Both the position numbers and the translations under genes were made by a program. The notes beneath the pieces are model-generated. The model was not told the origin of the DNA, did not search any database, and saw nothing but the letters and a program-made list of their open reading frames with translations. A stretch of 64,000 nucleotides of DNA from Actinobacillus lignieresii (GTDB taxonomy: Bacteria > Pseudomonadota > Gammaproteobacteria > Enterobacterales > Pasteurellaceae): NCBI RefSeq assembly GCF_900444945.1, contig NZ_UFRM01000001.1, positions 1,374,501 to 1,438,500 of the forward strand. Reading direction: 5' to 3'. This document shows positions 9,925 through 19,977 of this stretch, piece after piece. The first letter of the stretch is position 1, and each line of letters opens with the position of its first letter.

Positions 9925-10563
9925 TTACTTTTTAAAGCCCTGCCCGCTATTCCAAGCAACGGTATATTCGAGCGGTAAACGACTGCTCGGCAGTGCCGCC
10001 GTTGCCGCCTTACCAATCGCTAATAGCATCACCGGTAAATAACGCTCCGCATCCACCTCAAGTGCGGCTAATACCGCTGGACGGTCAAATACACCGATAG
10101 CATGGGTATCATAACCTTTATCTTTGGCAATTAACATTAATTGCATGGCGGCTAAACTGGTATCGGTAACCACTTGGTCGCGAATATCCTGTTCGGTTGC
10201 CGCATTATGTACGCTAAGGAGAAAATCCAATGAACGTTGTTTAAATTGTTGATGTAAGCAACCGGTCTCAATCGAGCGATCCAAAATATCGTCCAGTAGC
10301 AGATGATATTGTAAATCCGCTAATACGAGAATCACCGCAGAAGCCGTTTCACAAGGCGGTACGTTGAAGGCAACCGAGCCGAGTAATTTACTTTTCTGTT
10401 CTACATCGTCCACCACGACAAAACGCCACGGTTGCAAATTTGCTTTAGACGGCGCAAGCTGTGCCAAGCCTAACATTTCCTCTAATTCTTGGCGTTCTAT
10501 TTTTACATTCGGATTAAAAACTTTGACGGTTTTTCGTTGCTGAATCACATTTTTCAGTTCCAT
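9925..10563 (-). CDS. Nitroreductase family protein
   Basis: FMN-dependent NAD(P)H oxidoreductase-like protein, 212 residues. The N-terminus IQQRKTVKVFNPNVKI with APSKANLQPWRFVVVDD is the FMN-binding signature of the family, and VTDTSLAAMQLMLIAKDKGYDTHAIGVFDR matches the second conserved block. Members reduce nitro compounds, quinones or similar acceptors; the natural substrate is unknown. It lies on the minus strand with AGAAGGA upstream of the ATG and no obvious operon partner. Another member of the superfamily (YdjA-like) is at 32452-33015. The specific subfamily cannot be given. Confidence 0.85.
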   Translation of the reverse strand: MELKNVIQQRKTVKVFNPNVKIERQELEEMLGLAQLAPSKANLQPWRFVVVDDVEQKSKLLGSVAFNVPPCETASAVILVLADLQYHLLLDDILDRSIETGCLHQQFKQRSLDFLLSVHNAATEQDIRDQVVTDTSLAAMQLMLIAKDKGYDTHAIGVFDRPAVLAALEVDAERYLPVMLLAIGKAATAALPSSRLPLEYTVAWNSGQGFKK

Positions 10564-10675
10564 TTTTCATTCCTTCTATAGATTATTATTTATACCAGTG
10601 TACGTTTAGCCAATCTAAAGAGAAATAGTCTAAATGAGGTATTTAACACTTTTTATGCACTAGATCAAAAATACA

Positions 10676-10720
10676 ACAAGCGGTTAAATTCGCTAAAAAA
10701 TTTGCAAATTTAACCGCTTG
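10676..10720 (-). terminator. Uptake-signal inverted pair after azlD
   Basis: ACAAGCGGTTAAATT is inverted as AATTTAACCGCTTG with a loop of about 16 bases. It lies 6 bases past the azlD stop on the minus strand and forms a long stem, so it is a plausible terminator. Confidence 0.65.
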
Positions 10721-10725
10721 CTCAA

Positions 10726-11019
10726 CTAAAAGATTGCTCGCAATATGCCGGTTGAAACGATAGAAATCACGACGGTCGGAAATAACGAAAATTTCATCAT
10801 CACCAAACAGGTGATAATCACCGCTAACGTATTGGCAAGATCGCCGGACATTATGATCGGAGCAATTACAGAAATTAACACGCAACCGGGTACCGCTTCC
10901 ATCACTTTTTCGGTCGTTCGGCTTAATTTTCGGTTACGTAGCACCAGAAAACCGAGAACTCGCGTCAGATAGGTAGAAAAAGACATTAACACTATCGTAA
11001 GAAAAACACTCCATTCCAT
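10726..11019 (-). CDS. azlD: AzlD-type small subunit of branched-chain amino acid exporter
   Basis: Small integral membrane protein of 97 residues, with about four hydrophobic helices, of the AzlD/YgaH family. Typical features are the N-terminal TRVLGFLVLRNRKLS and VPGCVLISVIAPIIMSG. With AzlC-family partners it forms exporters for branched-chain amino acids (YgaZH exports L-valine in E. coli). The start codon overlaps the end of the azlC gene by one base (TAATG arrangement), a strong sign of translational coupling and a shared complex. Substrate is inferred from family only. Confidence 0.85.
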   Translation of the reverse strand: MEWSVFLTIVLMSFSTYLTRVLGFLVLRNRKLSRTTEKVMEAVPGCVLISVIAPIIMSGDLANTLAVIITCLVMMKFSLFPTVVISIVSTGILRAIF

Positions 11020-11723
11020 TATAATGTTTCTCCCTTATTCTCTCCCCTATGCCAAAAATAAGCGGATAAAATACCGGATAATGCGCCCGCAAGCACATAC
11101 CAAGCACCGTCTATCGTGTGATAAACCAAGCCTGCGACCAATAAGCTGACAAACCACGGACGCGCCAATTTAAACGATTTCCACATACCTTTTAGCATCA
11201 CTAAAAAGATGGCGGTAAACGACATATCGAAACCGTATTTTTCCAAATCGCCGACAAAAGGCCCGATATAAGCGCCGATCATACTGGAGCTAATCCACAT
11301 CACATACAGGCTGAGTGCCGTCCCCATATAATAAGGAATGCTGATTGTCTTTTCAGAACGTTTTTGCGCATCCGCCAAGTTCATCGCCCAAACTTCGTCC
11401 GTCATAAAAAACAGTAAGCCCAGCGATTTTAACCGACCGATATTTTTCATATACAGTGACAACGCTGCCCCCATAATTATATGACGGCTGTTAATTAACA
11501 TTGAAACTGCGACAATAACGCCGATAGCAAGCGGATGAGTCCAAAGATTCACGGCGGCGAATTCGGAACCGCCGGCAAAGTTCAGTCCGGTTAACAAGCC
11601 GATTTCATAAAACGGCATACCTTTCTGCGAGGCTTGTGCGCCTAACACTAAGCCTAAAGGAATAAAACCGAACATCATCGGGGATACTTCTTTGATTCCC
11701 CGTATAAATTCGTTGTGTTGCAT
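11019..11723 (-). CDS. azlC: AzlC-family branched-chain amino acid exporter, large subunit
   Basis: Integral membrane protein of 234 residues. The block SPMMFGFIPLGLVLGAQASQ followed by LNFAGGSEFAAVNLW and INSRHIIMGAALSLYM is the AzlC/YgaZ signature. It would form the export channel together with the overlapping azlD product. The gene follows the sapF-like gene by 28 bases on the same strand, so sapF-azlC-azlD may be one transcript even though the functions look unrelated. No Lrp-type regulator gene is adjacent. Confidence 0.88.
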   Translation of the reverse strand: MQHNEFIRGIKEVSPMMFGFIPLGLVLGAQASQKGMPFYEIGLLTGLNFAGGSEFAAVNLWTHPLAIGVIVAVSMLINSRHIIMGAALSLYMKNIGRLKSLGLLFFMTDEVWAMNLADAQKRSEKTISIPYYMGTALSLYVMWISSSMIGAYIGPFVGDLEKYGFDMSFTAIFLVMLKGMWKSFKLARPWFVSLLVAGLVYHTIDGAWYVLAGALSGILSAYFWHRGENKGETL

Positions 11724-11751
11724 ATTTTTATCAGATTATTTTTTATTGATT

Positions 11752-12552
11752 TTAATAAGAGTCGCCCCATGCTTCCGGGGTCAATTTTTTGCCGAAATGA
11801 CTTTCGATTAAACGTGCCGTAATCGGGCTTTGCGGATCTAACAAGACGTCTTTAGTTAAACCGTATTCGATAACTTCTCCCTCATGCATTACCATCAGTT
11901 TATCCGCAATATGTTTAATAATGCCGAGATGCTGCCCGACATAGATAAACGAAATGCCTAACCGCTCTTGCAAATTAAGCATTAGATTGGTGAGCTGCGT
12001 TTTAACCGAAAAATCCAAGGTACTTAGCGTATCGTCGGCAATAATAATTTCCGGAGAAAGAATCAAGGCTCGCGCTAAAGCGATACGTTGCTTTTGGCTG
12101 CTCGAAGTTTCGCGAATAGGAATTAAAGCGTGTTCGGGATACATACCGACTAAACGTAGCGTACTGAAAATTCGATCATTACGTTCGCTTTCATTCAGGT
12201 TTGTCGCTAAACGCAGAGGAGAATCTAAAATTTGACCGACATTATAATTCGGATCGAAAGCATCGTTCGGATCTTGGAACATCATCCGAATATGCTTCGC
12301 TCGAAAACGGTAATCGCCGAAATGAAGCGCCTGACCTTTAAAAACCATTTCACCGGAGGTAGGCTTGGTAATGCCGGCAATCATCTTGGATAAGGTCGAT
12401 TTACCTGCACCGTTTTCACCGATAATTGCGATCGTTTCGCCCCGTTCCAGCGTAAAAGAAACATCTTTTACCGCATAAAAATCATGCTTACGAAACAGAC
12501 CGATCCTGTCGGTAAAATGTTTATTCAGACGTTTAATATCAAGTAAAGGCAT
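11752..12552 (-). CDS. sapF: SapF-like peptide ABC transporter ATP-binding protein
   Basis: ATPase of 266 residues whose whole length follows SapF (E. coli 268), one of two ATPases of the Sap antimicrobial-peptide importer. Walker A GENGAGKST is at residues 45-53, the Q-loop QDP near 93-95 and Walker B IIIADD at 169-174. Two positions deviate from a standard ABC protein: the signature is TSSSQKQR (149-156) instead of an LSGGQ-like sequence, and the residue after the Walker B Asp is Asp174 rather than Glu. The C-terminus FGKKLTPEAWGD is typically SapF. sapA, B, C and D are not next to it: fbaA lies upstream beyond a terminator and azlC downstream. Confidence 0.85.
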   Translation of the reverse strand: MPLLDIKRLNKHFTDRIGLFRKHDFYAVKDVSFTLERGETIAIIGENGAGKSTLSKMIAGITKPTSGEMVFKGQALHFGDYRFRAKHIRMMFQDPNDAFDPNYNVGQILDSPLRLATNLNESERNDRIFSTLRLVGMYPEHALIPIRETSSSQKQRIALARALILSPEIIIADDTLSTLDFSVKTQLTNLMLNLQERLGISFIYVGQHLGIIKHIADKLMVMHEGEVIEYGLTKDVLLDPQSPITARLIESHFGKKLTPEAWGDSY

Positions 12553-12615
12553 TTGATCATTGAATATGAATATTTGGAAAAACCATTATCAGTTATCCCT
12601 ATACAATTATCAACG

Positions 12616-12644
12616 AAAAAGACCGCTAACAAGCGGTCTTTTTT
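12616..12644 (-). terminator. Terminator made of an uptake-signal pair, downstream of fbaA
   Basis: AAAAAGACCGCTAAC/AAGCGGTCTTTTTT is a tight, perfect stem with flanking A and T runs, 24 bases past the fbaA stop on the minus strand. It separates the pgk-fbaA unit from sapF. Confidence 0.85.
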
Positions 12645-12667
12645 ACTAAAGTTTTTACAATCTGAAA

Positions 12668-13744
<1,077 letters not shown>

Positions 13745-13773
13745 TTTTGAGTTTCCTTTAAATAAATGATTCA

Positions 13774-13835
13774 GTAGGGGCGTATTACATACGCCCTTAA
13801 TGGAGAGTTTTAGGACGTATGCAATACGCCCCTAC
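13774..13835. repeat. 62-bp palindromic intergenic element between pgk and fbaA
   Basis: GTAGGGGCGTATTACATACG opens the element and an inverted copy (CGTATGCAATACGCCCCTAC) closes it, with about 16 bases between arms. Each arm also contains a smaller palindrome around CGTATnnnATACG. It fills most of the gap between pgk and fbaA. No T-run follows on the minus strand, so it looks like a mobile palindromic repeat or mRNA processing hairpin rather than a terminator. I see no second copy in the window. Confidence 0.75.
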
Positions 13836-13845
13836 ACAAGATCAA

Positions 13846-15021
13846 TTAGCCGTTTGCACGTTTTTCTAAAATTTCGACCGCCGGTAATACTTTACCTTCT
13901 ACGAATTCTAAGAAGGCCCCGCCGCCGGTTGAGATATAAGAAATTTTATCCGCAATACCGAATAAATCGATTGCCGCTAAGGTATCACCGCCACCTGCGA
14001 TCGAGAATGCGCCGTTTGCGGTCGCTTCTGCGATAGCGTTTGAAATCACTTCGGTACCTTTACGGAAGTTAGGGAATTCAAATACACCGACCGGACCGTT
14101 CCAAAGAATGGTTTTTGCCGATTTGATGATATTTGCCAATTCTTCTGCAGATTTGTCACCGATATCGAAAATTGATTCGTCCGCTTGAACTTCAGATACC
14201 GCTTTTTCCGTTGCCGGTGCGATTTCAGAGAATTCGGTACCGACACGCACATCAACCGGAACAGGAATATTGGTTGCCGCCGCTAAACGTTTCGCTTCAG
14301 GAATTAAATCCGCTTCGTATAACGATTTGCCTACCGGGTGACCTTCCGCAGCAATGAAGGTATTTGCGATACCGCCGCCAACGATTAATTGGTCTGCGAT
14401 TTTTGAAAGGCTGTCTAATACGGTTAATTTAGTAGAAACTTTTGAACCGCCCACGATTGCTAACATCGGACGTTGTGGTTCTTTTAAGGCTTTACCTAGC
14501 GCATCCAATTCCGCCGCTAATAGAGGACCCGCACAAGCAACCGGTGCGTATTCCGCAACACCGTAAGTCGAACCTTCCGCACGGTGTGCCGTACCGAATG
14601 CATCCATCACGAATACGTCACAAAGCGCTGCATATTTTTTCGCAAGTTCAGGATCGTTTTTCTTTTCGCCTTTGTTGATACGAACGTTTTCAAGTACTAC
14701 GATTTCGTTTTCCGCAACTTCAACGCCGTCTAGGTAATCGCGTACTAAACGTACAGGTACGCCTAAATCCGATGCGTTTAAGTAATCAACCACAGGTTGT
14801 AAAGAGTTTGCTTCTTCGAATACACCTTCAGTAGGACGACCTAAGTGAGAAGTCACCATTACTTTAGCACCTTTTTGTAAAGCTAATTTTAAGGTAGGAA
14901 TGGTTGCACGGATACGTGCATCAGATGTCACTTTGCCATCTTTTACCGGTACGTTTAAATCGGCACGGATAAATAAACGTTTACCGGCAAGATCAAGGTC
15001 TGCCATTTTAATCACTGACAT
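13846..15021 (-). CDS. pgk: Phosphoglycerate kinase
   Basis: Glycolytic kinase that makes ATP from 1,3-bisphosphoglycerate; 391 residues from this start. The ATG at 15021 has AAGAGGAA upstream, and [19 protein letters not shown] is the expected N-terminus; an ATG nine codons earlier would place the binding site inside the gene. Conserved blocks include [11 protein letters not shown] near the N-terminus, [11 protein letters not shown], the hinge region [15 protein letters not shown], and the nucleotide-binding [13 protein letters not shown] and GGGDTLAA near the C-terminus. It is followed by fbaA in the same direction. Confidence 0.98.
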
Positions 15022-15178
15022 AGTAAGTTCCTCTTTTTTAAGTTTCAAAAATAAAACAGGGCAATTATATCATTTTCTACCTATTTTGGGCGAATGTAGA
15101 TCAAATTCTTGCTTAATTTTGCAAAAAACCATCGATTTTGAACCGCTTAAACCGCCCAAAACGCTCCAAATGGAGCTT

Positions 15179-16567
15179 TTACCACCATGTCGTCCAGAAG
15201 AAATATGACATACAGCCTAAAATCGCAACACATAATAAATTCAGAATCAGCCCGACTTTAACCATTTCGCTTTGCTTAATATAGCCTGTTGCAAACACAA
15301 TCGCATTCGGCGGCGTAGCAATCGGCAACATAAAAGCGGCAGACGCACCGCAAGCGATAATCGCCGCCAATGAAATCGGCGGCAAGCCAAGTGAATTGGC
15401 GACGGAAATAAAAATCGGCATCATCAACGCCGCACTAGCCGTATTAGACGTGAACTCGGTTAAGAAGACAATAAAGGCCGCCATCGAAACAGTCATAATC
15501 AACCAATGTTTATTACCGATATAGTTTACGATACCGTCCGCCAAAATTTTACTCGCACCGGTATCTTTCAACACGATACCAAGAGTCAAACCGCCGCCGA
15601 ATAGCATTAATACGCCCCATTCGGCACGTTCTTGAATTTGCGACCATGTCGCAGTATTGGTAATACAAAGCACGACAACCGCAACCATAGCAATCACCGC
15701 ATCGAAACTTTTAATCGATTCTTTTAGTTCTAAGACTTGGCGTACAATCGGTTCAATCGCACTACTGAAAGTTAATAAAATCGCCGTAACACAAAATACA
15801 ACCAACGTAGTTAAACGTTTAGGCGTTAATGGAATATTTTCCACTTTCGCTTCAAACGGCACGTTAAAATTCGGGCGAAGTACCGCAAGTAATGCAATGA
15901 CCATTGAAATCATTAATAGAATTGCAACCGGCATCCCATAAGCGAGCCATTCTGAGAAAGATACTTTAATATATGAAGCCAAAATCGCATTCGGTGCCGA
16001 GCCGACGACCGTTCCCATCCCGCCGATACTGGAGCTGAACGCAATACCAAGTAATACGAAAACGTAGATTTTACGATGTTCCTTAAAATCCAATTGATGC
16101 AGGATTCCTAACGAAAGCGGCAACATCAAAGCGGCAACTGCGGTGTTATTAATAAAAAGAGAAAGCCCGGCGGTTACCGCAAATAAGTAAATGATGGTGC
16201 GTTTTAAATTGCCTTTCGCTAACCGTATTACGTGGTTGGCAATCCAAAGATCGATTTGATGGATATTTAAGACGGCAGCAATAACAAAGCCGCCAAAAAA
16301 CATAAAGATGATAGGTTCGGAAAAAGGTGCGAAAGCCGCTTTAGTGGATAAGACGTTCAGGAAGATGGCGAAGATAGGTACCATAAGAGAGGTAACCGTA
16401 ATATTAAACGCTTCCGTCAGCCAAAGTATGCCGACAAAAATTAACAATGCCAATCCTCTATTTTCTTGCGGAGAAAAAGGTAACCATTTCAACAAGAGAA
16501 AAAACAAAATTAAATCGAGCGTCAAGATAATAACGCCCCGCATAGGGCTCTTTGTAGTTTTTGACAT
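15179..16567 (-). CDS. DASS/SLC13-family anion:sodium symporter (paralogue 1)
   Basis: Polytopic membrane transporter of 462 residues in the divalent anion:Na+ symporter family (dicarboxylates, sulfate, citrate). ATG 16567 was chosen because AGAGGTG lies eight bases upstream; the longer frame starts in a region with no such site. Family motifs seen: LALLIFVGILWLTEAF, MFFGGFVIAA, and the second SNT motif in EFTSNTASAALMMPI. The first SNT motif is changed to NNT (LFINNTAVAALML), whereas the paralogue at 18391-19782 keeps SNT. The C-terminal FMLPIATPPNAIVFATG is typical. Probably imports a dicarboxylate with sodium; the substrate is not determinable. Confidence 0.87.
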   Translation of the reverse strand: MSKTTKSPMRGVIILTLDLILFFLLLKWLPFSPQENRGLALLIFVGILWLTEAFNITVTSLMVPIFAIFLNVLSTKAAFAPFSEPIIFMFFGGFVIAAVLNIHQIDLWIANHVIRLAKGNLKRTIIYLFAVTAGLSLFINNTAVAALMLPLSLGILHQLDFKEHRKIYVFVLLGIAFSSSIGGMGTVVGSAPNAILASYIKVSFSEWLAYGMPVAILLMISMVIALLAVLRPNFNVPFEAKVENIPLTPKRLTTLVVFCVTAILLTFSSAIEPIVRQVLELKESIKSFDAVIAMVAVVVLCITNTATWSQIQERAEWGVLMLFGGGLTLGIVLKDTGASKILADGIVNYIGNKHWLIMTVSMAAFIVFLTEFTSNTASAALMMPIFISVANSLGLPPISLAAIIACGASAAFMLPIATPPNAIVFATGYIKQSEMVKVGLILNLLCVAILGCMSYFFWTTWW

Positions 16568-16718
16568 AATAACACCTCTAATTGTTTGCATATCGGTCTT
16601 TTTAGACTCTAAATTCGACAATAACCGATTTTCTGCAAAAGTAAATAGGGTATATATCAGAAACAATGAAATTTATCAATTTATTAACAATTTTTTACAA
16701 CTTTATATAGTGAAAGAA

Positions 16719-16773
16719 AAAGCGGTTAAATTTCCGAAAAACCTTGCAAGTTCTTATGAAAATTCAACCGCTT
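16719..16773 (-). terminator. Imperfect uptake-signal inverted pair between two permease genes
   Basis: AAGCGGTTAAATTT and AAATTCAACCGCTT are inverted about 25 bases apart. On the minus strand it follows the 16798-18072 permease and could end its transcript. Confidence 0.55.
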
Positions 16774-16797
16774 ATTTAATCTGTTAGAGTTACCGCA

Positions 16798-18072
16798 CTA
16801 AGAGAAGAACGGGAACAATATCGGTAATAACACCATACTTACGGCGATAGTAATCGCAATTAACGGTACGCCCGCTCTTGCATAATGAGCGAATCGGTAA
16901 TGACCGACGGAAAGAATCATCGTATTCGCCGGCGTACCGATTGGCGTTGCAAATGCACAAGAAGAACCGACTACAATCGCCATTAATACCGCTCTCGGAT
17001 CAGCCCCTAACGAATTAGCAATCGAAAGTCCTATCGGAGCGAGCAATGCGGCAGTCGCCGTATTAGACATAAAGTTAGTCAATAAGCAACTCAATAACAA
17101 AATGGTAAACAGAAGCGCGTTGGCACTCGGATGATCACCCAATAACCCTAAAATGGAATGCGCGATATCCGCACCGGCGCCGGTACGTTGTAAAGCGTCA
17201 GCCAATGCCAAAGTGCCGGCAAAAAGGAATACTACTTGGCTATCAATCGCCTGATACGCCTGCTTCTCGGTAATCACGCGCATAATGACCAGAATTAATG
17301 CGCCGACGCAAGCGGAAATATACAGTTTGATCCCGATAGCGTCTTCAAATACCATCGCAAGTAACGTCGCTAATAAGACGACAAGGGAAACCCATTGCTT
17401 CCATCTCGGAATATGATTGTGGTGGTTATGGAATGCATTGTATTCCTCTTGTTCCACATGCGTATTCAATTGTTTAAGTAAAAAACGATAACCGATAAAC
17501 ACAAAATAAAGAACACCGACGATTAAAAGAGGTAAACCGATTTTCGCATATTCAAAAAAACCGAATTTCAGACCGGTTTGCGCTAACACACCTTGAACGA
17601 CAAGATTATTCGGCGAACCGATTAACGACAAATTTCCGCCTAATGTCGAAGCGAATGCCATCGGCATTAATAATCTCGAACGAGCAAAACCCGATTTGGT
17701 TGCAATACCTAAAATGACAGGAATTAAAATCGCCGCCGTTCCCGTATTTGATAGAACGCCCGACATTAAGCCGGTGATCACCATCAATACCACCATAAGT
17801 TGGCGTTCGCTTTTAGCAAACTTGCTGACCACTCCGCCAATTTTATTCGCCATACCGGTTTCAAATAATGCTCCGCCGATGACAAACATCGCAACAAACA
17901 AAATCACATTAGTATCGACAAAGCCTAAAAAGGCGTCTTTGGCAGGTAATACGCCGGTAATCGCTAAACCGACGGTGACAATCATTGCGGTCACCGCGAG
18001 AGGCAATTTCTCTAAAGCAAACATCACGATCGCAAATACTAAAAAGCAGAGTGTAATTGCACTCGGGGTCAT
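16798..18072 (-). CDS. SLC13/ArsB-like permease of the ion transporter superfamily
   Basis: Polytopic membrane protein of 424 residues. It shares the ion-transporter layout of the flanking DASS genes, with duplicated halves each bearing an SNT-like motif (LSNTGTAAILIPV and FMSNTATAALLAPI), but the sequence is closer to the ArsB/NhaD/CitMHS-like branch. GGNLSLIGSPNNLVV in the first half and CAFATPIGTPANTMIL in the second are typical. ATG 18072 was chosen because AGGAG lies five bases upstream; a longer start at 18087 would include that site. A histidine-rich loop (FHNHHNHIPR) sits mid-protein. Substrate unknown. Confidence 0.82.
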   Translation of the reverse strand: MTPSAITLCFLVFAIVMFALEKLPLAVTAMIVTVGLAITGVLPAKDAFLGFVDTNVILFVAMFVIGGALFETGMANKIGGVVSKFAKSERQLMVVLMVITGLMSGVLSNTGTAAILIPVILGIATKSGFARSRLLMPMAFASTLGGNLSLIGSPNNLVVQGVLAQTGLKFGFFEYAKIGLPLLIVGVLYFVFIGYRFLLKQLNTHVEQEEYNAFHNHHNHIPRWKQWVSLVVLLATLLAMVFEDAIGIKLYISACVGALILVIMRVITEKQAYQAIDSQVVFLFAGTLALADALQRTGAGADIAHSILGLLGDHPSANALLFTILLLSCLLTNFMSNTATAALLAPIGLSIANSLGADPRAVLMAIVVGSSCAFATPIGTPANTMILSVGHYRFAHYARAGVPLIAITIAVSMVLLPILFPFFS

Positions 18073-18390
18073 AAAGGCTCCTATCATAAGTTTTGAATAT
18101 AGCGAATTAGAATACGATACATATTTCTTATTCCAAAGTAAGCTATAATCTACCTGAAAAGGTTATTCCCGTGCAAAATAAATGTCACTTATATGAATTA
18201 GATCAAACAAATTTCAATCGTTTTTCACATAAATAATACAAAACATAGCAAAAAATGCTCAATAATTTCCATTACAAATAAAATACAAATAAAAAAAGGT
18301 GCATTTTGTTAGTTCTAACAAACGCACCTTTTTTATTCCGTTTAGTTATTTAAAATTCATTTAAGTTCTGAATTCTACTTCCCTTTAAAA
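18073..18390. other. 318-bp intergenic region between two permease genes
   Basis: No ORF of note or RNA gene is visible. The left part is AT-rich and must contain the promoter of the 16798-18072 permease. The right part holds the terminator at 18292-18335. I found no convincing CRP or FNR site. Confidence 0.6.
18292..18335 (-). terminator. Terminator after the second DASS permease
   Basis: AAAAAAAGGTGC pairs with GCACCTTTTTTT around an inner stem (TTTGTTAG/CTAACAAA). It lies 56 bases past the stop of the leftward 18391-19782 gene. Confidence 0.8.
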
Positions 18391-19782
18391 TTAACGCCAG
18401 AAGAAATATCCCACGGTCGCAATTACAAATACACATAGGATGTTCAACCAGAAACCGGCTCTAACCATTTCACTCTGTTTAACTTGCCCCGTACCGAATA
18501 CGATAGCATTCGGCGGTGTCGCCACCGGTAACATAAAGGCACAAGACGCCCCTAAACCGATAATTAACGCTAATCCAAGCGGCTCTACATTTAACGCCTG
18601 AGCGATAGAGATAAAGATTGGCACTAATAACGCCGCACTTGCCGTATTGGAGGTAAATTCGGTTAAGAAAATAATGAACGCCGCAACGATTAAGCCGATA
18701 ACATAATAGTGACCGCCTTCGATTAAGCTAACGATGCCGTCCGCCATAATCTTACTTGCACCAGTTTGACCTAATACGCTGCTTAAGGTCAAGCCGCCGC
18801 CGAATAGGAACAATACGCCCCATTCCGTACCTTCTTGGATTTGTTGCCAACTTGCAATACCGGTAATACAAATCAGCGCAGCCGCTACCATTGCCACCAT
18901 ACTGTCAAAGCTGCCGATCTTACCTTTTAAACCGAGTAATTCGGATAAGAGCGGATTTAAGTAGGAGCTGAATACCCAACTTAATGCGATTAATACGAAA
19001 ATCACTAAAGTAAGAATACGTTTTTTATCCAATTCAATGACTTCGAACGATTGTTCGAATTGCACGTTAAATCTCGGTTTAAATACTATATAAAGCGTAC
19101 CGAGCATTAACGGCATTAAAATAAGCATGATTGGTAAGCCGTATTTCATCCAATCGGCAAAGGTTAAATGGAGTTGTGAAGCTACAATCGCATTCGGCGG
19201 ACTGCCGACTAACGTCCCCATACCGCCGATACTTGCACTGTACGCAATACCGAGTAACACGAACACATAAGTATTATGATCTTCTTTCTGATCAAGTTTG
19301 CTTAAAATCCCCATCGCAAGCGGTAACATCATCGCCGCTGTTGCGGTATTACTCATCCACATCGAAAGGAATGCCGTAACTAAGAATAAATATAAAACCG
19401 CTACGGAAAGTTTACCTCTTGAAAGTGCCATAATCTTATTGGCAATCAAGCGGTCAAGCTTCTGAATATGTAATGCGGTCGCTAGGGCAAAACCACCGAA
19501 GAAAAGGAAAATGGTCGGATCGGCAAAAGCGACCAACGCCTCTTTCGATTTCACCAAACCTAAAGCCACCGACAGAATCGGAATAAGTAGTGCGGTTACC
19601 GTAACGTGTAACGCTTCCGTTAGCCATAAAATCGCTACAAAAACTAATAAAGCCAAGCCTTTATTCGCTTCAGGCGCAAAAGGTAAGGTACTTAATAAAA
19701 TAAAAAAGAGCACAACATCGGCGAGAAAAATTATGCCGTTACGCATACTCGCTTTGTTTGACGGAGTTGAATTGCTTCCCAT
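18391..19782 (-). CDS. DASS/SLC13-family anion:sodium symporter (paralogue 2)
   Basis: Membrane transporter of 463 residues clearly paralogous to the 15179-16567 product along its whole length (compare GLALLVFVAILWLTEAL and FLFFGGFALA). Both SNT motifs are intact: WMSNTATAAMMLPL in the first half and FTSNTASAALLVPI in the second. These form the sodium and substrate site in characterised family members. FMLPVATPPNAIVFGTG closes the conserved C-terminal part. The ribosome binding site before ATG 19782 is weak (GGTG); an in-frame ATG 12 codons later is possible. Likely imports a dicarboxylate, citrate or similar anion with sodium. Confidence 0.88.
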   Translation of the reverse strand: MGSNSTPSNKASMRNGIIFLADVVLFFILLSTLPFAPEANKGLALLVFVAILWLTEALHVTVTALLIPILSVALGLVKSKEALVAFADPTIFLFFGGFALATALHIQKLDRLIANKIMALSRGKLSVAVLYLFLVTAFLSMWMSNTATAAMMLPLAMGILSKLDQKEDHNTYVFVLLGIAYSASIGGMGTLVGSPPNAIVASQLHLTFADWMKYGLPIMLILMPLMLGTLYIVFKPRFNVQFEQSFEVIELDKKRILTLVIFVLIALSWVFSSYLNPLLSELLGLKGKIGSFDSMVAMVAAALICITGIASWQQIQEGTEWGVLFLFGGGLTLSSVLGQTGASKIMADGIVSLIEGGHYYVIGLIVAAFIIFLTEFTSNTASAALLVPIFISIAQALNVEPLGLALIIGLGASCAFMLPVATPPNAIVFGTGQVKQSEMVRAGFWLNILCVFVIATVGYFFWR

Positions 19783-19906
19783 AAGAACACCATTATCGTT
19801 AGGTTAAAGAGTAGCTTGCACTATACCTAAAATTATTCAGAAAAAAATAAAAATGTTATAAAAATGTGAACTTCTTCAAAAAATTTTTAACGAAATTCAC
19901 ATAAAT

Positions 19907-19963
19907 ACAAGCGGTCGTTTTTCAGCATATTTTTGCAAAAAATCTAAAAAAACCGACCGCTTG
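19907..19963 (-). terminator. Uptake-signal inverted pair after parE
   Basis: ACAAGCGGTCGTTTTT and AACCGACCGCTTG are inverted across about 30 bases, just past the parE stop on the minus strand. Plausible terminator. Confidence 0.6.
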
Positions 19964-19977
19964 AATATTCTATCAAA

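Noticed and set aside
10643..10885. An 80-codon minus-strand ORF overlapping azlD
   Set aside because: It overlaps azlD in another frame, has no family resemblance, and azlD is supported by its overlap with azlC.
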